From Erythrobacter ramosus (lineage in GTDB: Bacteria; Pseudomonadota; Alphaproteobacteria; Sphingomonadales; Sphingomonadaceae): DNA of 64,000 nt. The translations under genes were made by a program, and so were the position numbers. Where the stretch lies: NCBI RefSeq assembly GCF_009828055.1, contig NZ_WTYB01000002.1, positions 496,001 through 560,000 of the forward strand, read 5' to 3'. This document shows positions 57,851 to 64,000 of this stretch, one piece after another (the first letter of the stretch is position 1; each line of letters starts with the position of its first letter). The notes beneath the pieces are model-generated. The model was not told the origin of the DNA. It ran no database searches and saw only the letters and a list, made by a program, of their open reading frames with translations.

Positions 57851-58306
57851 TTAGCTCAACGCCGCCTTCACCAGCGAACTCGCCAGCTTGCCATCGAGCA
57901 CCGCGCCGTGGCGGGCCTTCAGCTCGGCCATAACGGTGCCCATGTCCTTCATGGTCGACGCGCCGGTCTCGGCCTTGATCGCTTCGATCGCGGCGGCAGT
58001 TTCGGCCTCGCTCATCATCTGCGGCAGGAATTCCTCGATCACGGCAAGCTCGGCGCGCTCCACTGCGGCGAGCTCCTCTCGGCCGCCGGCGTCATACATC
58101 TCAATCGATTCGCGGCGCTGCTTCGCCATCTTCTGCAACACCGACGTCACCAGCACATCATCATCGGTGATCGGCGAGGTGGCGGTGCGCTCCTCAATGT
58201 CGCGGTCCTTGATCTTGGCGCTGATCTGGCGGAGCGCGGCGGTGCGGTCCTTTTCGCCCGCTTTCATCGCGGTGATGGTGGCGGCCTTGATATCGTCACG
58301 GATCAT
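57851..58306 (-). CDS. GatB/YqeY domain-containing protein
   Basis: 151 residues. The domain starts IRDDIKAATITAMKAGEKDR and includes ALRQISAKIKDRDIE, DVLVTSVLQKMAKQRRES and EEFLPQMMSEAETAAAIEA. The C-terminus has MKDMGTVMAELKARH. The YqeY family resembles the tail domain of the GatB amidotransferase, but its own role is unclear. It lies upstream of dnaG on the same strand with a palindrome between. Confidence 0.92.
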   Translation of the reverse strand: MIRDDIKAATITAMKAGEKDRTAALRQISAKIKDRDIEERTATSPITDDDVLVTSVLQKMAKQRRESIEMYDAGGREELAAVERAELAVIEEFLPQMMSEAETAAAIEAIKAETGASTMKDMGTVMAELKARHGAVLDGKLASSLVKAALS

Positions 58307-58446
58307 TACGTGTTTCCTGTGGATTGAACTCAGGCGCGCGCCTCTAACGCAATTAGCGCGGCACGCCTAGGTTGACGCGGCCCGCCACCGGGCCTAGCGG
58401 ACGAAACTTAGCAACATCGCTGGCTTTACCGCAAACGGAGCGCCCC

Positions 58447-59625
58447 ATGGCCGACCCCGCATCTTTCCGCGCACAACCCTCTGGCGCGACGGGAGTCCTT
58501 GTTTTGGCCGATGGCACAGTGGTCTGGGGCCGGGGATTCGGGGCTGTGGGCGCATCCGTGGGTGAGGTGTGCTTCAACACCGCGATGACTGGCTACCAAG
58601 AGGTGCTGACCGATCCCTCCTATGCCGCGCAGATCGTCACCTTCACCTTCCCGCACATCGGTAATGTCGGCGCGAACGGCGAGGATATTGAAAGTAAGGT
58701 CGAAGGCGCAGTTGGCTGCATTGTGCGCGAGGATGTCACCGAACCGTCGAGCTTCCGCTCGATCGAGAAGTTCGCCGACTGGATGGTGCGCAACGGCAAG
58801 ATCGGGCTGGCGGGCGTCGATACCCGCGCGCTCACCCGCCGCATCCGCCAGAGCGGTGCGCCCAATGCGGTGATCGCCCATGCGCCAGACGGCAAGTTTG
58901 ACCTGCCTGCGCTGTTGGAACGCGCAAAGGCTTGGCCGGGGCTGGAGGGCATGGACCTCGCCATCCGCGTGACCCGCGAGGCGCAGGAAGGCTGGGAAGG
59001 CGGCTACTGGACGCTCGGCAAGGGCTATGGCCGCGCCGCCTTCAACGCGAAGCCCCACGTCGTGGCGATCGATTACGGGGCAAAGGACAATATCTTCCGC
59101 AATCTGGTGAAGGCCGGAGCGCGGGTGACGGTGGTGCCGGCCAAGGCTTCGTTTGACGAGGTGATGGCGCTCGCGCCCGACGGCGTGTTCCTGAGCAACG
59201 GCCCGGGCGATCCGGCGGCAACCGGTGAATATGCCGTGCCGGTGATCAAAGCGCTGCTGGACGCAGACGTGCCGTTGTTCGGCATCTGCCTCGGCCACCA
59301 GATGCTGGCGCTGGCGGCAGGGGCGAAGACGCTCAAGATGCACCAGGGCCACCGCGGTGCGAACCACCCGGTGCAGCGCGTGGGCGAGGGCTGGGGCGAA
59401 ACCTCCGGGCTGGTCGAGATCACCTCGATGAACCACGGTTTTGCAGTGGATGCGGCGACTTTGCCTGAGGGGGTTGAGCAGACCCATGTCTCGCTGTTCG
59501 ACGGCACGAATTGCGGGATTGCGATCAAGGGCAAGCGGGCGTTTGCGGTGCAGTATCACCCTGAAGCGTCGCCGGGGCCGCAGGATAGCTTCTATCTGTT
59601 CGAGAAGTTTGTCGGGGGGCTGTGA
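58447..59625 (+). CDS. carA: Carbamoyl-phosphate synthase small subunit
   Basis: 392 residues. The N-terminal domain begins GVLVLADGTVVWGRGFGAVG. The glutaminase site has C281 in LFGICLGHQMLALAAG and H371-E373 in QYHPEASPGP. It releases ammonia from glutamine for CarB. The ATG at 58447 fits relatives; earlier codons do not. The stop overlaps the next gene's GTG start by four bases. Confidence 0.97.
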   Translation: MADPASFRAQPSGATGVLVLADGTVVWGRGFGAVGASVGEVCFNTAMTGYQEVLTDPSYAAQIVTFTFPHIGNVGANGEDIESKVEGAVGCIVREDVTEPSSFRSIEKFADWMVRNGKIGLAGVDTRALTRRIRQSGAPNAVIAHAPDGKFDLPALLERAKAWPGLEGMDLAIRVTREAQEGWEGGYWTLGKGYGRAAFNAKPHVVAIDYGAKDNIFRNLVKAGARVTVVPAKASFDEVMALAPDGVFLSNGPGDPAATGEYAVPVIKALLDADVPLFGICLGHQMLALAAGAKTLKMHQGHRGANHPVQRVGEGWGETSGLVEITSMNHGFAVDAATLPEGVEQTHVSLFDGTNCGIAIKGKRAFAVQYHPEASPGPQDSFYLFEKFVGGL

Positions 59626-60245
59626 CGCTGCTTCGGATAACTGCCTTTCCGGTTTTAGCGGCGGCGACAACACTCTCCGCCCAAAACCCCGCGATGACTC
59701 CGCCGCCCCTCGCACAATGGCCCGGCGCGGAGATCGCCGAGGGCGTTGCGTTTCAGGGCGATGGCTCCGTTACCATCGAGGCATCATCCGAAACCGGCCT
59801 CCCGGTGTTCACTTTCTGGCGCCCCGTCCTGCATGACGAGGGCAGCCGCTATCCCGTTGCGGGCCGGATGGACTGCCGAATTGCCGCCGCTGAAAGCCCC
59901 TTCGACGCCGCCGACTTCGACCCCGCTGTCCGCCATGCCGCCGCCAAGGATGCGCGCAAGGAGCAGGGCTACACCGATGCCGAGCAACTCGCCTCGGGCA
60001 CCGACACCATCAAGCAGCTCGACATCATCGGCCGCCGCAACGCGCCGCGCTCCTATTACGTGCTGAGCTACATCATGGCCCGCGACGGCGACCGCTTGGT
60101 CGACATCCGCCGCAACTGCACCTTCATCTTCGGCAGCGCCGCGTCCAAGCCAGACGTCCTGCCGCTTGTGAACCGCTACACCAAGATAACCTTTGCCTTC
60201 ACGCCCGAAATAAGCGCGCAGGCACCAACTGGAGGAGAAGGCTGA
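59622..60245 (+). CDS. Exported protein of unknown function within carAB
   Basis: 207 residues starting at GTG, overlapping carA. A signal sequence at the N-terminus (LLRITAFPVLAAATTLSAQN) is followed by a soluble domain with GMDCRIAAAESPF-like and SYYVLSYIMARDGDRLVDIR stretches and a cysteine in RRNCTFIF. It overlaps the next gene by one base (TGATG). It is not recognised. Being between carA and carB is unusual. Confidence 0.7.
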   Translation: MTLLRITAFPVLAAATTLSAQNPAMTPPPLAQWPGAEIAEGVAFQGDGSVTIEASSETGLPVFTFWRPVLHDEGSRYPVAGRMDCRIAAAESPFDAADFDPAVRHAAAKDARKEQGYTDAEQLASGTDTIKQLDIIGRRNAPRSYYVLSYIMARDGDRLVDIRRNCTFIFGSAASKPDVLPLVNRYTKITFAFTPEISAQAPTGGEG

Positions 60246-60814
60246 TGGGTCGCACCATGATCGCCGCTTTGATTGCTGTGGGAATGCTTACGGGATGCAC
60301 CGACTGGCGTGAGGGATCAGAGACGGTCGAGGCGTGCGTGGAGCGTTTTGCGCTCAAGAAGGGCGCGGTCCATCCCTTGGCCGATGATCCGGGCCAATGG
60401 GTTCCTTCCTACACCTTTGACGTCACCAAGATGGGTGCGGAGAACTTGCGTGACCTGATCAATGCGTCTGACGCGAAAGCGCGGACTGCGGGATCCGGGA
60501 TAATTGCAGGTGAGGGCTCCGATATCAAAGCCCGGGAAGCTTTCGAAGACACGCCCGCAAGCGAGGCTGGGGTGCTATTGATTGCGGAGGACCCTGCGCT
60601 TTTCAAAGTCCGTGGAAAGCCAGGATTACACCGCGAACTTATCCGGCAGGGCTGCGAAGGCCAGCGTGCCGGAATGCGGCTCATCAGCTATCGGTTCACC
60701 CGCGAGGATCAACTTGTTGACGGCGAATTGCCGCGCTCTGACTTCACTTCTGCGGAAATGCGCAAGCTCGAACAGCAATTTGATAGACCCAAGATCAAGG
60801 ACCTGATCCCCTGA
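60245..60814 (+). CDS. Lipoprotein of unknown function within carAB
   Basis: 189 residues. A short signal ends at the lipobox LTGC (cysteine near 17). Later parts include [20 protein letters not shown] and [17 protein letters not shown]. The TGA stop shares one base with the carB ATG. Probably an inner- or outer-membrane lipoprotein facing the periplasm. No family recognised. Confidence 0.75.
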   Translation: MGRTMIAALIAVGMLTGCTDWREGSETVEACVERFALKKGAVHPLADDPGQWVPSYTFDVTKMGAENLRDLINASDAKARTAGSGIIAGEGSDIKAREAFEDTPASEAGVLLIAEDPALFKVRGKPGLHRELIRQGCEGQRAGMRLISYRFTREDQLVDGELPRSDFTSAEMRKLEQQFDRPKIKDLIP

Positions 60815-63800
60815 TGCCCAAACGCACCGACATTTCCTCCATCCTCGTCATTGGCGCCGGCCCGATCATTATCGGGCAGGCGTGCGAGTTCGATTACTCC
60901 GGCACGCAGGCGATCAAGGCGCTGAAGGAGGAGGGCTACCGCGTCATCCTCGTCAACTCCAACCCGGCCACGATCATGACCGATCCGGAGTTTGCCGACG
61001 CGACCTATATAGAACCGATCACGCCCGATATCGTCGCCAAGATCATCGCCAAGGAACGCCCCGATGCGCTGCTGCCGACGATGGGCGGGCAGACGGCGCT
61101 GAACTGCGCGCTGGCGCTGGATGCGGATGGGACGCTCGCGAAATACGGCGTCGAGATGATCGGCGCCAAGGCCGACGCGATCGACAAGGCCGAAAACCGG
61201 CAGCGGTTCCGCGATGCGATGACCTCCATCGGGCTGGAAAGTGCGCGCTCGGGCGTGGCCAACACGCTCGAGGAAGCGCGCGTGATTCTCGAACGCACCA
61301 GGCTGCCCTCGATCATCCGCCCCAGCTTCACGCTCGGCGGCACCGGCGGCGGGATTGCCTATAACAAGGCCGAGTTCGACCAGATCGTGCGCGAAGGCCT
61401 CGATGCGTCCCCCACCACCGAAGTGCTGATCGAGGAATCGCTGCTCGGGTGGAAAGAGTTCGAGATGGAGGTGGTGCGCGATCGCAAGGACAACGCGATC
61501 ATCATCTGCGCCATCGAGAACGTCGATCCGATGGGCGTCCACACCGGGGACTCGATCACCGTCGCCCCGGCGCTGACGCTGACCGACAAGGAATACCAGA
61601 TCATGCGCAACGCGAGCATTGCTTGCTTGCGCGAGATCGGGGTGGAGACGGGCGGCTCCAACGTGCAGTTCGCGGTCAATCCCAAGGATGGGCGGTTGAT
61701 CGTGATCGAGATGAACCCGCGCGTGTCGCGCTCCTCGGCGCTGGCATCCAAGGCGACGGGCTTCCCTATCGCCCGCGTCGCGGCCAAGCTGGCGGTTGGC
61801 TACACGCTCGACGAGCTTACCAACGAGATCACCGGCGCAACGCCTGCCAGCTTTGAGCCGACCATCGATTACGTCGTCACCAAGATCCCCCGCTTCGCCT
61901 TCGAGAAGTTCAAGGGTGCGGCCAATGATCTGTCGACCGCGATGAAGAGCGTCGGCGAAGTCATGGCGATCGGGCGCAATTTCCAGGAATCGATGCAGAA
62001 GGCCCTGCGCGGGCTCGAAACCGGACTCGACGGGTTCAACCGCGTGACGGAGCTGGAAGGCCAGCCCCGCGACGTCATCACCGCCGCCCTGTCGCGCCGG
62101 ACGCCTGACCGGCTGCTCAAGGTCGGCCAAGCCTTCCGCGAAGGCATGAGCGTCGAGGAAATCGCCGCCGTCACCTTCTACGATCCGTGGTTCCTGCGCC
62201 AGATCGAACAAATCATTGCCGCCGAGCGCGAGGTGCAGGCCAATGGCTTGCCACGCGACGCGGTAGGGCTGCGGCGGTTGAAGGCCATGGGCTTCTCAGA
62301 TCGCCGTCTGGCGACGCTGGCGGTGCGATCGGTCGGCGTGGCCGGCGGCATGGGGGAGACGCAGGCCAAGCGCTCCGGTCTGCTCCACGACGCGCTTGTT
62401 GCGATGGCCGGCGCGACCAGCGCAGACGAAGTGCGCGCGCTGCGCCACAAGCTCGGCGTCTTCCCGGTGTTCAAGCGGATCGACAGCTGCGCCGCCGAGT
62501 TCGAGGCGATCACGCCCTATATGTACTCGACCTACGAAGCGCCTACGTTCGGCGAAGCGGAATGCGAATCCGCGCCGACCGATCGCAAGAAGATCGTCAT
62601 CCTCGGCGGCGGGCCGAACCGGATCGGGCAGGGGATCGAGTTCGATTACTGCTGCGTCCACGCCTGTTTTGCGCTGGCGGAGCAGGGCTTCGAGACGATC
62701 ATGATCAACTGCAATCCCGAAACCGTGTCGACCGATTACGACACTTCAGACCGCCTCTATTTCGAGCCTCTGACCGACGAAGACGTCCTCGAAATCCTGC
62801 GGGTCGAACAGCAGAACGGCACGCTGGTGGGGGTGATCGTGCAGTTTGGCGGGCAAACCCCGCTCAAGCTGGCGCAGGCACTGGAGGATGCGGGCATCCC
62901 GATCCTCGGCACCTCGCCCGATGCTATCGACCTTGCCGAAGACCGCGAACGCTTCGCCAAGCTGGTCAGCAAGCTAAAGCTCAAGCAACCCGAAAACGGC
63001 ATCGCCCGCAGCCGTGATGAAGCAGCCGCTGTGGCCGCCCGCATCGGCTATCCAGTCTTGCTGCGTCCCTCATACGTTCTGGGCGGCCGAGCGATGGAGA
63101 TCGTCGACAGCGAAGCGCAGCTCGACAACTACATTGCCACCGCCGTGAACGTGTCGGGCGACAGCCCCGTTTTGATCGACCAGTATCTGCGCGACGCGAT
63201 CGAATGCGATGTCGATGCGCTGTGCGATGGCGAGGAAGTCCGCATCGCAGGGGTCATGCAGCACATCGAGGAGGCCGGCGTCCACTCGGGCGACAGCGCC
63301 TGCACTCTGCCGCCCTATTCGCTTGCACCCGAAATCATCGCCGAGATGGAGCGGCAGGCCGTGCTGCTCGCCCATGCACTCAGCGTGGTGGGCCTCATGA
63401 ACATCCAGTTCGCGGTCAAGAATGGCGAGGTCTACCTGATCGAGGTCAACCCGCGCGCTAGCCGCACGGTGCCGTTTGTGGCGAAGGCCATCGGTCAGCC
63501 GGTTGCAAAGATTGCGGCACGGGTGATGGCGGGCGAAAAGCTCAGCGCCTTCCCGCCGTTCAAGCGCGATCTGCCCTATATGGCGGTCAAGGAAGCGGTG
63601 TTCCCGTTCGCGCGCTTCCCGGGTGCCGACCCGGTGCTCAGCCCCGAGATGAAGTCCACCGGCGAGGTCATGGGGATCGATGCGACCTTCGAGGCCGCTT
63701 TCCTCAAGTCGCAGATCGGGGCCGGAATGGTCCCGCCGCAATCGGGCACGGTGTTCGTCTCCGTGAAGAACACCGACAAGCCGGTGATCGTCGCCGGCGT

Positions 63801-64000
63801 GCGGCAGCTGATCGAGCACGGGTTCAAAGTCATCGCGACCGGCGGGACGCAGACTTACCTTGCCGAACAGGGGCTTGCGGTCGAGCGCGTCAACAAGGTG
63901 GCTGAGGGTCAGCCGCATATCGTCGACAAGATCATCGATGGCGAGATCGCGCTGATCTTCAACACCACCGAAGGCTGGCAATCGCTGCTCGACAGCAAAT
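60814..64000 (+). CDS. carB: Carbamoyl-phosphate synthase large subunit (3' end cut by the window)
   Basis: About 1062 codons are in the window, out of roughly 1080-1110. It begins [20 protein letters not shown]. The first ATP-grasp half has [17 protein letters not shown] and [20 protein letters not shown]; the second has [21 protein letters not shown] and [20 protein letters not shown]. The methylglyoxal-synthase-like regulatory domain begins near [20 protein letters not shown] and is cut off at [15 protein letters not shown]. It makes carbamoyl phosphate for arginine and pyrimidines. The start overlaps the preceding lipoprotein gene by one base. Confidence 0.98.
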   Translation, partial: MPKRTDISSILVIGAGPIIIGQACEFDYSGTQAIKALKEEGYRVILVNSNPATIMTDPEFADATYIEPITPDIVAKIIAKERPDALLPTMGGQTALNCALALDADGTLAKYGVEMIGAKADAIDKAENRQRFRDAMTSIGLESARSGVANTLEEARVILERTRLPSIIRPSFTLGGTGGGIAYNKAEFDQIVREGLDASPTTEVLIEESLLGWKEFEMEVVRDRKDNAIIICAIENVDPMGVHTGDSITVAPALTLTDKEYQIMRNASIACLREIGVETGGSNVQFAVNPKDGRLIVIEMNPRVSRSSALASKATGFPIARVAAKLAVGYTLDELTNEITGATPASFEPTIDYVVTKIPRFAFEKFKGAANDLSTAMKSVGEVMAIGRNFQESMQKALRGLETGLDGFNRVTELEGQPRDVITAALSRRTPDRLLKVGQAFREGMSVEEIAAVTFYDPWFLRQIEQIIAAEREVQANGLPRDAVGLRRLKAMGFSDRRLATLAVRSVGVAGGMGETQAKRSGLLHDALVAMAGATSADEVRALRHKLGVFPVFKRIDSCAAEFEAITPYMYSTYEAPTFGEAECESAPTDRKKIVILGGGPNRIGQGIEFDYCCVHACFALAEQGFETIMINCNPETVSTDYDTSDRLYFEPLTDEDVLEILRVEQQNGTLVGVIVQFGGQTPLKLAQALEDAGIPILGTSPDAIDLAEDRERFAKLVSKLKLKQPENGIARSRDEAAAVAARIGYPVLLRPSYVLGGRAMEIVDSEAQLDNYIATAVNVSGDSPVLIDQYLRDAIECDVDALCDGEEVRIAGVMQHIEEAGVHSGDSACTLPPYSLAPEIIAEMERQAVLLAHALSVVGLMNIQFAVKNGEVYLIEVNPRASRTVPFVAKAIGQPVAKIAARVMAGEKLSAFPPFKRDLPYMAVKEAVFPFARFPGADPVLSPEMKSTGEVMGIDATFEAAFLKSQIGAGMVPPQSGTVFVSVKNTDKPVIVAGVRQLIEHGFKVIATGGTQTYLAEQGLAVERVNKVAEGQPHIVDKIIDGEIALIFNTTEGWQSLLDSK

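Noticed and set aside
60709..62211. A 500-codon open frame on the minus strand opposite carB
   Set aside because: Lies wholly within the carB coding region, which has conserved motifs throughout.

Overview
The window is high-GC chromosomal DNA of an alphaproteobacterium of the order Sphingomonadales, most likely family Erythrobacteraceae (Erythrobacter/Porphyrobacter type). This rests on recognisable protein families and gene neighbourhoods (phoR-pstCAB-phoU-phoB, two COQ4-like proteins, AIM24, DUF2189, type-2 LeuA, dnaG-rpoD, a standalone AHH nuclease) and on the kinds of intergenic palindromes; no database search was possible. Most genes are ordinary core genes. No IS element, phage, CRISPR array or rRNA operon was found. 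One tRNA (Glu, UUC) is present.

Layout. 1-6007 (+): DNA repair and mutagenesis block with the end of a radical-SAM DNA-repair-associated protein, a UdgX-type uracil-DNA binding protein and the error-prone polymerase DnaE2; it contains several palindromic repeat elements, two of them inside the dnaE2 reading frame. 6017-6736 (+): extensin-like protein. 6733-13080 (-): phosphate regulon phoR, pstC, pstA, pstB, phoU, phoB, without pstS. 13174-15152 (-): tRNA-Glu and recJ. 15235-17189 (+): flavodoxin-like protein, an unknown protein and an AHH-type nuclease. 17150-22802 (-): nitronate monooxygenase-like enzyme, amidohydrolase, DUF2189 membrane protein, leuA, a lipoprotein. 22876-26072: alpha-hydroxy-acid oxidase, YHS protein, YceI protein, DUF4329 protein. 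26105-29568 (-): ilvC, ilvN, ilvB. 29710-31543: miaA and serB, divergent with overlapping start codons.

31661-34101: two COQ4-like paralogues around a nitroreductase. 34106-37916 (-): DUF3052, purL, two membrane proteins. 37989-40538 (+): xseB, ispA, AIM24, coaD. 40626-46134 (+): cyclophilin, queA, an ABC-2 exporter pair, an outer-membrane protein and tgt. 46188-48577 (+): S9 peptidase and chorismate mutase. 48656-53088 (-): rpsD, a small secreted protein, trmJ, nrdR, a small membrane protein, glyA and rpiB. 53254-53721 (+): cupin protein. 53735-58306 (-): rpoD (with an apparent N-terminal frameshift), dnaG and a YqeY protein. 58447-64000 (+): carA, two small exported proteins and carB (cut by the window end), in an unbroken chain of overlapping start and stop codons.

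Genes that work together include the Pst/PhoU/PhoBR phosphate-sensing set, the branched-chain amino-acid genes (ilvBNC with leuA nearby), queA plus tgt for queuosine, dnaG plus rpoD, glyA plus rpiB, and carA plus carB. The observations most worth following are the in-frame palindromic insertions in dnaE2, the rpoD frameshift, the COQ4 pair with a shared upstream motif, the foreign genes inside carAB, and the AHH nuclease two-gene unit.
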